A DNA stretch of 64,000 nt from UBA4971 sp029551185 (lineage in GTDB: Bacteria; Bacillota; SHA-98; UBA4971). The stretch lies in the NCBI GenBank assembly GCA_035593725.1, contig DAOSZN010000008.1, positions 1-64,000 on the forward strand, given 5' to 3'. Positions 33,825-42,011 of this stretch are shown one piece after another. Each line of letters begins with the position of its first letter. Within the stretch, counting starts at the first letter, position 1. A program made the translations under genes and the position numbers. Below the pieces are notes generated by a model. It made no database searches. It was not told where the DNA came from and saw nothing but the letters and a program-made list of their open reading frames with translations.

Positions 33825-34574
33825 TTGCGGAGGCGTATCGTTGCAGGAAACTGGAAGATGTCGAAGACTGTAGATGAGGCTGTGACTCTTGTTACCGATT
33901 TGAAGGGCCTGGTCAAAGATGTGACAGATGTGGAGATCGTGGTTTGCCCTCCGTTCACTGCCCTTAGTGCTGTTCGTGAGGCGCTGCGAGGCAGCAATAT
34001 TGAGCTTGCAGCCCAGAACATGCATTGGGAAGATGAAGGCGCTTTCACAGGTGAAGTATCTCCGGTAATGCTTAGGAATCTCGGGTGCAAGTACGTTATT
34101 CTTGGACACTCTGAGAGACGTACATATTTCGGTGAAACTGACGAATGGGTAAACAGAAAAGTAAAATCCGCCTTATCACACGGGTTGCTCCCGATAATCT
34201 GCGTCGGAGAAACTTTAAAGGAACGCGAAGAAGGCAAGACTGAAGAGGTAGTGACAAGGCAGACGAAGGCAGCTCTTGACGGCATAAAGACGAATGGGGC
34301 TGAGCGCATAGTAATAGCGTATGAGCCTGTTTGGGCAATAGGCACAGGCCGCACTGCATCAGCTGATGAGGCGAACAGGGTAATCCGCATTATAAGAAGC
34401 GTTGTAGCTGAGGTTTTCAATTCCCGGATTGCAGACGAGATCAGAATACAGTACGGCGGGAGCGTTAAGCCTGGCAATGCAGGCGAGTTGTTCCGTCAAT
34501 CAGATATAGACGGTGCACTTGTAGGAGGCGCAAGTCTGAAGGCGGCTGATTTTGCTGCTATAGTAAAGGCTTGA
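33825..34574 (+). CDS. tpiA: Triosephosphate isomerase
   Basis: 249 residues; TTG start at 33825 after AGGGGTGAG. Catalytic residues are visible as Lys in RIVAGNWKMSK, His in VILGHSERRTYFGE and Glu in IAYEPVWAIGTGR. The phosphate loop is RIQYGGSVKPGNAGEL and LVGGASLKAADF. The length is normal for the family. Confidence 0.97.
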   Translation: MRRRIVAGNWKMSKTVDEAVTLVTDLKGLVKDVTDVEIVVCPPFTALSAVREALRGSNIELAAQNMHWEDEGAFTGEVSPVMLRNLGCKYVILGHSERRTYFGETDEWVNRKVKSALSHGLLPIICVGETLKEREEGKTEEVVTRQTKAALDGIKTNGAERIVIAYEPVWAIGTGRTASADEANRVIRIIRSVVAEVFNSRIADEIRIQYGGSVKPGNAGELFRQSDIDGALVGGASLKAADFAAIVKA

Positions 34575-34641
34575 CTTATGAGACGCTGATCAGGGAAGGT
34601 ACGCGGGTATCTAGGCTGAGACCTTGGAAAGGGGTAGTCGG

Positions 34642-35919
34642 ATGACGATTATTGTAGATGTATATGCGCGGGAGATCCTCGATTCCCGAGGCAATCCAAC
34701 AGTGGAGGCAGAAGTCACCTTAGCTGACGGCAGTATAGGGCGGGCGGCTGTGCCTTCCGGGGCTTCCACAGGTTCCTATGAGGCGCTTGAGCTTCGTGAC
34801 GGTGACAAGCGTCGCTACGGCGGTAAAGGCGTAGAGAAGGCAGTCGCCAATATCAATGATACGATTGGGCCCGAGCTCGAGGGTTTTGACGCCACAGAGC
34901 AAATGGAAATAGATAATCTCATGATAGAGTTAGATGGCACACCTAATAAGGAAAAACTAGGTGCAAACGCAATTCTTGCCGTATCCCTTGCATGCGCCAA
35001 AGCTGCTGCAAAATCCCTTGGGCTCCCATTGTATCGCTACATCGGAGGAACGTGGGCCCATGTCTTGCCTGTGCCTCTCATGAATATCCTAAACGGTGGG
35101 GCTCATGCTGACAATAACGTGGATATTCAGGAGTTTATGATAGCTCCGGTAGGCGCAGTCACTTTTGCTGAAGCTCTTCGCATGGGTGCTGAGGTCTTCC
35201 ACAGCCTTCGCAGTGTAGTCAGGAAGAAGGGCCTGAACACGGCAGTCGGGGATGAAGGCGGCATAGCTCCGGATCTTAAGTCTAACGATGAGGCTTTGGA
35301 TCTGATAGTAAACGCCATAGAAGTCGCAGGTTACAAGCCAGGCGAGGAAGTCCTGATAGCCTTGGATGCTGCAGCATCTGAAATGTACAAGGAAGGCGTG
35401 TACGTTTTTGAAGGCGAGGGCAAAAAACGTAGCAGTGATGAGATGGTAGGGTTCTGGGCGGATCTTGTCAGCAAGTATCCCATCATATCTATTGAAGACG
35501 GTCTTGCCGAAGATGATTGGGATGGCTGGAAGAAGATGACTGAGGCAATAGGCGGTCGCGTGCAAATTGTCGGTGATGACCTCTTTGTCACAAATACCGA
35601 GAGAATCGAAAGAGGTATCAAGAGCGGGGTCGCGAACTCAGTCCTTATCAAGGTAAACCAGATTGGCACTCTTACTGAGACGTTGGCCGCAATTGATATG
35701 GCGCATCGCGCCGGGTATACCGCTGTCGTATCCCATCGCTCAGGTGAGACGGAAGATGTAACCATTGCCCATATAGCAGTCGCGACAAACAGCGGTCAAA
35801 TAAAGACCGGCGCCCCTTCTCGTACAGATAGGGTAGCAAAGTATAATGAACTCCTCAGAATCGAGGATTTGCTGGATGAGGCTTCAGAGTATGCGGGGCG
35901 CGCTGGATTCCGGGTATAG
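34642..35919 (+). CDS. eno: Enolase
   Basis: 425 residues from ATG at 34642, after AAAGGGG; an in-frame TTG at 34624 is less well placed. Motifs: YAREILDSRGNPTVEAEV, VPSGASTGSYEALELRDGD, GGAHADNNVDIQEFMIAP, SIEDGLAEDDWDGW, DDLFVTNTERI, LIKVNQIGTLTETL and SHRSGETEDVTIAH. It converts 2-phosphoglycerate to phosphoenolpyruvate. It directly follows tpiA; the phosphoglycerate mutase gene commonly found between them is absent. Confidence 0.97.
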   Translation: MTIIVDVYAREILDSRGNPTVEAEVTLADGSIGRAAVPSGASTGSYEALELRDGDKRRYGGKGVEKAVANINDTIGPELEGFDATEQMEIDNLMIELDGTPNKEKLGANAILAVSLACAKAAAKSLGLPLYRYIGGTWAHVLPVPLMNILNGGAHADNNVDIQEFMIAPVGAVTFAEALRMGAEVFHSLRSVVRKKGLNTAVGDEGGIAPDLKSNDEALDLIVNAIEVAGYKPGEEVLIALDAAASEMYKEGVYVFEGEGKKRSSDEMVGFWADLVSKYPIISIEDGLAEDDWDGWKKMTEAIGGRVQIVGDDLFVTNTERIERGIKSGVANSVLIKVNQIGTLTETLAAIDMAHRAGYTAVVSHRSGETEDVTIAHIAVATNSGQIKTGAPSRTDRVAKYNELLRIEDLLDEASEYAGRAGFRV

Positions 35920-35947
35920 CCGGATATAACTGTTGGAGTGGAGAAGT

Positions 35948-35989
35948 GGGCGCTGTTTTTTTGAACTAAGCGACGGCAGGGCAGCGCCC
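35948..35989 (+). repeat. 8 bp inverted repeat downstream of enolase
   Basis: GGGCGCTG (35948-35955) and CAGCGCCC (35982-35989) are perfect complements separated by 26 nt that begin with a run of seven T. No T-run follows the right arm on the plus strand, so this is not a textbook terminator. It could be a 3' stabilising hairpin. The surrounding 35920-36258 gap holds, besides this, only the secG promoter candidate. Confidence 0.4.
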
Positions 35990-36172
35990 CTAAGCACCTT
36001 TGGATGTTCGGGATACGGTCACATTACAGAATCAACAAAGCAAGAAAGCCTCTGAATTCAGTTAGGCGCTGAAAGCTTAAATCCGGGAAGTATATGGAAA
36101 ACCCACTTGGAATAGACCGGCTTATGACTTGCAAACAACACAACTGCCATATTATGTAGTTTTGACTGTGCC

Positions 36173-36201
36173 TTGCTGCTTTGTATCCCGTGTGTTAGAA
36201 T
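36173..36201 (+). promoter_or_regulatory. Extended -10 promoter candidate for secG
   Basis: TAGAAT at 36196-36201 is preceded by TGT, forming an extended -10, with TTGCTG at 36173-36178 at 17 bp spacing. It lies about 57 bp before the secG start codon. Confidence 0.5.
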
Positions 36202-36258
36202 TTAAGGTAGTTTACTTGTAGGTTTTTTCTGAGCAGAATGTACTGGGGGTGGTGCTCC

Positions 36259-36480
36259 TTGCGCACGGGTCTTGTAGTGTTTCAATTCGTGATATCTATA
36301 GTGCTGATTGCTATAGTGCTCCTTCAACCAAGTAAGGGGGAGGGGCTGGGTTCCATCGGCGGTGGAGGACGGCTGTTCTTCTCTAAGAATAAGAAAATGG
36401 AAGAACTCCTGAGCAGAATGACTTCTGTAGTGGCAGTATTATTTTTAGTATCCTCAGTATTACTGACTGTAATAAGATAA
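36259..36480 (+). CDS. secG: Preprotein translocase subunit SecG
   Basis: 73 residues from TTG at 36259, 7 nt after GGGGGTGG. An in-frame ATG at 36238 would add seven residues (MYWGWCS) but has no ribosome site. Two membrane helices (LVVFQFVISIVLIAIVLLQ and SVVAVLFLVSSVLLTVI) flank the conserved QPSKGEGLGSIGGGG loop. It is the small accessory subunit of the SecYEG channel. Following eno with secG is a common clostridial order. Confidence 0.9.
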   Translation: MRTGLVVFQFVISIVLIAIVLLQPSKGEGLGSIGGGGRLFFSKNKKMEELLSRMTSVVAVLFLVSSVLLTVIR

Positions 36481-36581
36481 GCAGTGTTTGTCGCGCTAAG
36501 ATAGGATGTTAAGTGAGAAGCAGAAACAGAGCATAGCAGTCACGGAAAATTATAACGATGTTATATAGAGGTGAGTAGTTG

Positions 36582-38618
36582 ATGGCATCAATCGGTGCGT
36601 CTTCCATCTTGTACGCGACTTTAGCCGGTGGTATAGGCATTCTTTTTGTTATTTATCTTGTGCAGTATGTTATGAAAAAGGATCCGGGAGATGAAACGAT
36701 ACAGGAATTGTCAGGCGCCATACATGAAGGCGCCATGGCTTTTTTAAGACGTGAATATAAAGTTGTTCTTATTTTCATTGCTGTTCTTTTCGTAGTTCTC
36801 TCTTTTGCTATTAACGTTCATACTGCAATAGCTTTTCTTGTAGGAGCGATAACATCGGTTTCTGCAGGATACGTAGGGATGAAGATTGCCACAGCTGCTA
36901 ACGGGAGAACCACCCAGGCTGCAAGCGGTGGTTTTAATGAAGCGCTAAGAGTGGCATTTCCCGGTGGGGCAGTCATGGGGATGTACGTAGTCAGTATCGG
37001 GTTATTCTCTCTGTCTCTTGTCTATTACATAATGGCGAAATTACCCGGCGGAGATGTGTTCTCTGCAATAGAGTTGATATCCGGATTCAGTATGGGCGCG
37101 AGCCTTGTGGCGTTATTTGCGAGGGTTGCAGGAGGTATATATACCAAAGCTGCTGATGTCGGTGCAGACCTTGTGGGTAAAGTGGAAAAAGGTATTCCTG
37201 AAGATGACCCAAGGAACCCTGCAGTTATCGCTGACCTTGTAGGTGATAATGTAGGGGACGTGGCAGGGATGGGCGCTGACCTTTATGAATCCTATGTAGG
37301 TGCAATTGTATCAGCTCTTGTTATTGCTACCGCAACAGGTTTGTCCGGCCCTGACAGCTTTAAGAGAATCATGTTTGCCCTTGGTTTGGCAAGTATGGGA
37401 ATTATTGTTTCGATTATCGGAACATTCTTTGTCAGAACCGGCGAGACAGAAGGCGACCCGGGAGCAGCCTTGCGGACCGGGACTTTCGTAAGCGCCGGGT
37501 TGGCGATCGTCGGAGCCTTTCTTTTAAGCAAGTATTACTATGGTGAGCTCAGCGTGTTTTGGGCAGCCTTATTCGGTCTCTTATCAGGTATGGTTATTGG
37601 ACAGACCGCTGAAAAGTACACATCCGGAAAGGCAGTGGAAGATCTTGCAGAGACATGCCGCACCGGAGCTGCTACGAATATTATCGGCGGATTTGCTCTG
37701 AGCATGCGCAGCACGGTAGTGCCTCTCATTTTCATTGCCATTTCCACACTGGTTTCATTCTACACTGCAGGTGTCTACGGTATAGCCATTGCAGCGCTTG
37801 GAATGCTTTCTACCGCAGGAATGACGGTTTCCGTTGACGCATATGGACCAATATCAGATAACGCAGGCGGGATTGCTGAGATGGCGCAGATGCCGCCCCA
37901 TGTTCGGGAGGTAACTGATTCTTTGGACGCTGCCGGGAACACTACTGCAGCTATTGCCAAGGGTTTTGCAATTGGGTCCGCTGCCCTGACAGCGCTTGCT
38001 CTTTTCTTCGCATACGTTCATGCAGTGCAGCTTGATGTCATAGACCTATTGAGTGCTAAAGTTGTGGCAGGTGTTTTTATAGGCGCAATGGTGCCGTATA
38101 TCTTTGCTTCAGCTGTCATGGACGCTGTAGGGCGCGCTGCGTTTAAAGTCGTTGAAGAAGTCAGAAGGCAATTTGCTGAAATTCCCGGACTTATGGAAGG
38201 CAAAGGGAAGGCAGATTATGCCCGGTGCGTAGACATTACTACTGCTGCTGCACTCCGTGAGATGGTAGGTCCCGGACTTGTCGGAGTGCTTATTCCTCTT
38301 TTGATTGGGATATTCTTGGGGCCTGAAACTCTAGGCGGTGTCCTGGCAGGAGCTTTAGCAACCGGTGTACCTTTGGCAATTCAGCTTGCAAATGCAGGCG
38401 GTGCCTGGGACAATGCTAAGAAGTACATAGAAGCCGGCAATCTCGGAGGCAAGGGTACGCCTATTCATGCTGCTGCAGTCATCGGCGACACGGTAGGGGA
38501 TCCTTTTAAGGATACTGCTGCGCCTGCCATGAATATTTTGATCAAGTTGATGACTGTAGTCGCGCTTGTTTTTGCCCCGCTAATCTTACATCTAAACGGA
38601 CTCGTCGGGTTATTCTAA
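36582..38618 (+). CDS. hppA: Membrane-bound ion-pumping pyrophosphatase, K+-dependent type
   Basis: 678 residues from ATG at 36582, 7 nt after AGAGGTGAG. The protein has many membrane helices. The pyrophosphate site shows GADLVGKVEKGIPEDDPRNP, IADLVGDNVGDVAGMGADLY and, near the C-terminus, GDTVGDPFKDTAAPAMN. The motif GNTTAAIAKGFAIGSAAL has Ala where K+-independent enzymes have Lys, pointing to the K+-dependent subfamily, which includes Na+ and H+ pumps. The pumped ion cannot be settled by eye. It saves energy by coupling pyrophosphate hydrolysis to an ion gradient. Confidence 0.95.
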   Translation: MASIGASSILYATLAGGIGILFVIYLVQYVMKKDPGDETIQELSGAIHEGAMAFLRREYKVVLIFIAVLFVVLSFAINVHTAIAFLVGAITSVSAGYVGMKIATAANGRTTQAASGGFNEALRVAFPGGAVMGMYVVSIGLFSLSLVYYIMAKLPGGDVFSAIELISGFSMGASLVALFARVAGGIYTKAADVGADLVGKVEKGIPEDDPRNPAVIADLVGDNVGDVAGMGADLYESYVGAIVSALVIATATGLSGPDSFKRIMFALGLASMGIIVSIIGTFFVRTGETEGDPGAALRTGTFVSAGLAIVGAFLLSKYYYGELSVFWAALFGLLSGMVIGQTAEKYTSGKAVEDLAETCRTGAATNIIGGFALSMRSTVVPLIFIAISTLVSFYTAGVYGIAIAALGMLSTAGMTVSVDAYGPISDNAGGIAEMAQMPPHVREVTDSLDAAGNTTAAIAKGFAIGSAALTALALFFAYVHAVQLDVIDLLSAKVVAGVFIGAMVPYIFASAVMDAVGRAAFKVVEEVRRQFAEIPGLMEGKGKADYARCVDITTAAALREMVGPGLVGVLIPLLIGIFLGPETLGGVLAGALATGVPLAIQLANAGGAWDNAKKYIEAGNLGGKGTPIHAAAVIGDTVGDPFKDTAAPAMNILIKLMTVVALVFAPLILHLNGLVGLF

Positions 38619-38678
38619 ATAGATAGGCGGGTACGATACGGGCTGACAGGATTGAAATAAACGGAGTTTAAGCTCTAT

Positions 38679-38713
38679 GCCTCGGGTCACCCGGCCCGGG
38701 GCGTGCTTTTCTT
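38679..38713 (+). terminator. Terminator after hppA
   Basis: GCCTCGGG (38679-38686) pairs with CCCGGGGC (38695-38702), with one G-U pair and an 8 nt loop, and is followed by GTGCTTTTCTT. It lies 60 bp past the hppA stop. Confidence 0.65.
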
Positions 38714-38827
38714 AACTGATGTATGCCTTCATTGTTTGTGTCGGCGGACGGGGAGGACATCAGGCAAAAAACATGAATACACAAAACTCAAGTAACGTAC
38801 TTGGATGTTATTGAGGGGGAGTTATAT

Positions 38828-39379
38828 ATGGACAGGGAGGATGCGTTAAAACTTGTTAAACAGCATGTGAAAACGAGGAATTTGATAAAACACATGCTTG
38901 CTACAGAGGCTGTTATGGCATCTCTCGCAAGACATCTTGGTGAAGATGAGGAGAAATGGGCACTTGCCGGCTTGCTCCATGATATTGACTATGACAAGAC
39001 TTCAGATGATCCGGATCGTCATAGCATAGTAGGTGGCGCGCTCCTTGAAGAACTCGGGGTTGATGAGGACATTGTCTATGCGGTTAAGGCCCACAACGAA
39101 TGCCACGGACTCCCGAGACGTTCACTTCTTGACAAGGCTCTTTGGGCAGTAGATCCACTAACCGGGCTGCTGGTGGCAGCTGCGCTCATCCATCCTGAGA
39201 AGAAACTAAATGCCATCGACGTAGGTTTCGTGATGAATAGATTCAAAGAATCCTCATTTGCACGAGGGGCGAACAGAGATCAGATGAAGTCATGTTCTGA
39301 ACTAGGCCTTACCCTTGAAGAATTCATAGAAATCGGCCTTGTGGCTATGCAGGGCATCTCGTCTGAGCTGGGGTTGTGA
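38828..39379 (+). CDS. HD-domain phosphohydrolase
   Basis: 183 residues from ATG at 38828, 8 nt after GAGGGGGA. A longer frame starts at a TTG at 38801 without a site. HD motifs: KHMLATEAVMASLARHLGED, then the metal HD pair in AGLLHDIDYDKT, HSIVGGALLEELG and VKAHNECHGLPRRS. The family handles nucleotides or phosphate esters, but the substrate is unknown. It lies alone between hppA and smpB. Confidence 0.85.
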   Translation: MDREDALKLVKQHVKTRNLIKHMLATEAVMASLARHLGEDEEKWALAGLLHDIDYDKTSDDPDRHSIVGGALLEELGVDEDIVYAVKAHNECHGLPRRSLLDKALWAVDPLTGLLVAAALIHPEKKLNAIDVGFVMNRFKESSFARGANRDQMKSCSELGLTLEEFIEIGLVAMQGISSELGL

Positions 39380-39544
39380 CTATTCTGTTCGTGTTACGTT
39401 CATGGTCAGGTTTTGTGTTGTCCCACGCGAGAAAATGATAGAACAAGTGAACGTTGCCTTGCGGTAAAATGCGCTGATAATGAAAACCGGCCTTTGCAAG
39501 ACGCAACCGGGTCAGCGGGTACGGAAGGGTCTCCTCAGGGTCTC

Positions 39545-39573
39545 TTGAACCACAGGATCCCTCATGCTATAAT
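39545..39573 (+). promoter_or_regulatory. Strong sigma-A promoter for smpB
   Basis: TTGAAC (39545-39550), 17 bp and a perfect TATAAT (39568-39573). The expected start site near 39580 leaves a leader of only about 14 nt before the TTG start codon at 39594, just enough to hold the AGGTGAG ribosome site. The rest of the 39380-39544 gap shows no gene. Confidence 0.75.
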
Positions 39574-39593
39574 TGGCATGCAGGTGAGACAGT

Positions 39594-40055
39594 TTGGCGA
39601 ATACTAAAATTGTTGCAACAAATCGAAAAGCGTACCATGATTATCATGTGGACGAGACATATGAAGCCGGGATTGCCCTTACCGGGACAGAGATTAAGTC
39701 AGTCAGGCAAGGGATGGTGAGCCTGCGCGACAGTTTTGCCAGAGTGGAAAATGGTGAGGTTTTCTTATATGATATGCATGTAAGCCCTTATGATGCAGGC
39801 AATAGATATAACCATGAACCGCGGCGCACAAGGAAACTGTTACTTCATAAAGCTGAGATACGAAGGCTTGCCACAAAGACACAAGAGAAGGGCTTTACAT
39901 TGATTCCGCTGAAAGCGTACTTGAAAGGCGGCCGTGCTAAGGTAGAGATTGCCCTTGCTAAAGGAAAGAGGCTTTTCGATAAGAGAGAAGACATCAAGAA
40001 GCGGGATGTTATGAGGCAAGTTGACCGGGCAATCAAGGACAGGGGACAGTACTAG
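39594..40055 (+). CDS. smpB: tmRNA-binding protein SmpB
   Basis: 153 residues; TTG start at 39594 with AGGTGAG 5 nt upstream. Family signatures: NRKAYHDYHVDETYEAGIAL, GTEIKSVRQGMVSLRDSF, HVSPYDAGNRYNHEPRRTRK, LLLHKAEIRRL and a basic C-terminal tail RLFDKREDIKKRDVMRQVD. It delivers tmRNA to stalled ribosomes. The tmRNA gene follows 57 bp downstream on the same strand. Confidence 0.97.
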   Translation: MANTKIVATNRKAYHDYHVDETYEAGIALTGTEIKSVRQGMVSLRDSFARVENGEVFLYDMHVSPYDAGNRYNHEPRRTRKLLLHKAEIRRLATKTQEKGFTLIPLKAYLKGGRAKVEIALAKGKRLFDKREDIKKRDVMRQVDRAIKDRGQY

Positions 40056-40112
40056 ACCCTGACAGCTTGAAAAGAGAGTAATTCTGACAATCAGAGAGAC
40101 GATAAAGTTTGT

Positions 40113-40467
40113 GGGGGCGATATGGTTTCGACGGGGAGCTGTGACGACAAGGGTAGCGAGCCGAGATCCCGCCGACCTCGTAAAACGGTGGAACGCACGA
40201 TAAGTGCCAACAACGATTACGCTTACGCTGCTTAAATAAAGTAGCCGTCCAATCCGGGCTCATCCTGGGAGACCGGTGCGGGCGTCAAATAAACCAGGAC
40301 GCTCTCGGGTCCAATTCTCGGAGGACTTGAGCTAAGATCATCGAGATAGCCCATGAGGAACCGGCGTAGGGGTGCCTCTTGTGCGAAACTAAAATCCTGC
40401 GCTACGCTCGTAGAAGCTCTTCGAGTTGCCTCTTCGGACGCGGGTTCGATTCCCGCCGCCTCCACCA
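40113..40467 (+). ncRNA. ssrA: Transfer-messenger RNA (tmRNA)
   Basis: The 5' end GGGGGCGATATGGTTTCGAC and the 3' end with T-arm GGTTCGATTCC and CGCCTCC plus ACCA pair into a 7 bp acceptor stem (one G-U). The tag frame starts at GCC 40206 and reads ANNDYAYAA, followed by TAA at 40233-40235 and a second in-frame stop soon after. Length is 355 nt with an encoded CCA end. Short open frames inside this span are not genes. A -10-like GATAAA lies at 40101-40106; no clear -35 was seen. Confidence 0.95.
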
Positions 40468-40738
40468 GTTCTTGCATGGATTATCCCCCGACCTTTCCAT
40501 CTCTTCCATATGGCTTTCAGTAGCTCCTTTCGTTTTACCTTTTCATTTGGTCTTGATTCCGGTGCTGCATGCCCCATACCACCAATGATAGTTGATCTTC
40601 CGGAGGAGGATGAGGCCGGCTTGTAGAGCATGATATTCTTAGGCTCGGAATTATTCGATAGGATACAGGCAATAGAAGGACTTACCTGGCTGCTGATGAA
40701 TAAGTTTTCATAACAAGAATAACGAAAGGGACGAAAAC

Positions 40739-41890
40739 ATGAATAATTCCAGGCCCCGTGCCAGGGATATCGGAATCGACATCGGGATATTTGTGCCTGG
40801 CAGGTGGAATGCAATCACAGACGTGGGAGACGTAAAGGTCGGCCATGTAACGTTGATAAAAGGTGAGGGGAAACTGGTTCCGGGCCAAGGTCCTGTCAGG
40901 ACCGGTGTAACCGTAATTCTCCCTCATGACGGCAACCTGTTCCAAGAAAAAGTCCCTGCAGCTTCATATGTTTTCAATGGATTTGGCAAGTCCATAGGTT
41001 TGCACCAGGTGAACGAGCTCGGCAACCTGGAAACGCCTATAGCGCTGACTAATACTCTCTGCGCCCCGCTTGTAGCCGATGCGTTGATTGAATGGTCCAT
41101 AAGGAACAATCCTGAGATAGGCATCAATACCGGCACAGTCAACCCGGTCGTAGGCGAGGTAAACGACGGCATGCTCAATGACATCCAAGGCCGCCATGTC
41201 AGGAAAGAACATGTATTCGAGGCAATCACAAGGGCAGAGTCAGGGCCTGTGGAAGAAGGGTCAGTCGGCGCAGGCACTGGGAGTTCCTGCATGGGCTGGA
41301 AAGGCGGCATAGGGACATCGTCACGGGTACTCCCTTATAACCTTGGTGGCTATACCGTAGGTGTATTGGTTCAAACTAACTTCGGAGGGATCCTGACAAT
41401 ATGCGGGGCTCCTGTCGGACGAGAGCTGGGGCGCTACTCCTTCAAATGCGATTCTCGGTACGACGCGCCTGAAATCAAAGACTCCGAAAGCCCCGACGGA
41501 TCAGTAATGGTGATTGTGGCTTGCGATGCTCCGCTTGATCATAGACAGTTGCAGAGGCTGGCGAAAAGAGCAGGCCTCGGACTTGCCAGAACCGGATTCT
41601 TCGGCAGTAACGGCTCAGGGGATTTCTTTATAGCCTTCTCCACTATAGAGCGTATTCTGCATAACGGCCCATTGACCCTTCAAACTGAGGTAGTATCCAA
41701 CGATTCAATGTCCGCGCTGTTTTTGGCAGTAGTCGAAGCAACGGAAGAAGCTGTTATTAACTCGATACTTAAAGCCACTACCGTTATCGGACGGGATGAG
41801 CGGACTTGTGATGCCATCGACATCCATCAGCTGCTTCAGGTTATGAAGAAGTATAACGCGCTTAACCGGAACGAAACAATCCTCCCATAG
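40739..41890 (+). CDS. P1 family peptidase (DmpA-like aminopeptidase)
   Basis: 383 residues; ATG at 40739 after AAAGGGACG. The family start is seen in NAITDVGDVKVGHVTLIKGEG, followed by RTGVTVILPHDGN. The autoprocessing region reads GAGTGSSCMGWKGGIGTSSR, where DmpA-type enzymes cleave themselves before a Ser or Thr nucleophile to form two chains. The later IVACDAPLDHRQLQRLAKRA and GLARTGFFGSNGSGDFFIAFS are also typical. No signal peptide. It probably cleaves N-terminal residues from small peptides, including D-amino-acid peptides. The 271 bp upstream, after tmRNA, shows no other feature. Confidence 0.9.
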   Translation: MNNSRPRARDIGIDIGIFVPGRWNAITDVGDVKVGHVTLIKGEGKLVPGQGPVRTGVTVILPHDGNLFQEKVPAASYVFNGFGKSIGLHQVNELGNLETPIALTNTLCAPLVADALIEWSIRNNPEIGINTGTVNPVVGEVNDGMLNDIQGRHVRKEHVFEAITRAESGPVEEGSVGAGTGSSCMGWKGGIGTSSRVLPYNLGGYTVGVLVQTNFGGILTICGAPVGRELGRYSFKCDSRYDAPEIKDSESPDGSVMVIVACDAPLDHRQLQRLAKRAGLGLARTGFFGSNGSGDFFIAFSTIERILHNGPLTLQTEVVSNDSMSALFLAVVEATEEAVINSILKATTVIGRDERTCDAIDIHQLLQVMKKYNALNRNETILP

Positions 41891-42011
41891 GACAGCACAG
41901 ATAGGAGGAATGGAGTAGGTTCCAGTCGAAGTATGTCTTGAAATTATATCCAGATGAGTCATGGAACGAGAACCAAGCGTAACCTGCGATAATGAGGGAT
42001 AGGAGGCTACC

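Noticed and set aside
35948..35989. Enolase-downstream inverted repeat as an intrinsic terminator
   Set aside because: The T-run is in the loop and not after the right arm, so it was listed as a repeat only.
40060..40112. Separate tmRNA promoter
   Set aside because: A GATAAA -10-like box is present at 40101, but no acceptable -35 lies at 16-18 bp, so it is not listed as a feature.
40232..40477. Open frames on either strand across 40.2-40.6 kb
   Set aside because: They overlap the tmRNA gene, whose acceptor stem, tag frame and T-arm are clear.
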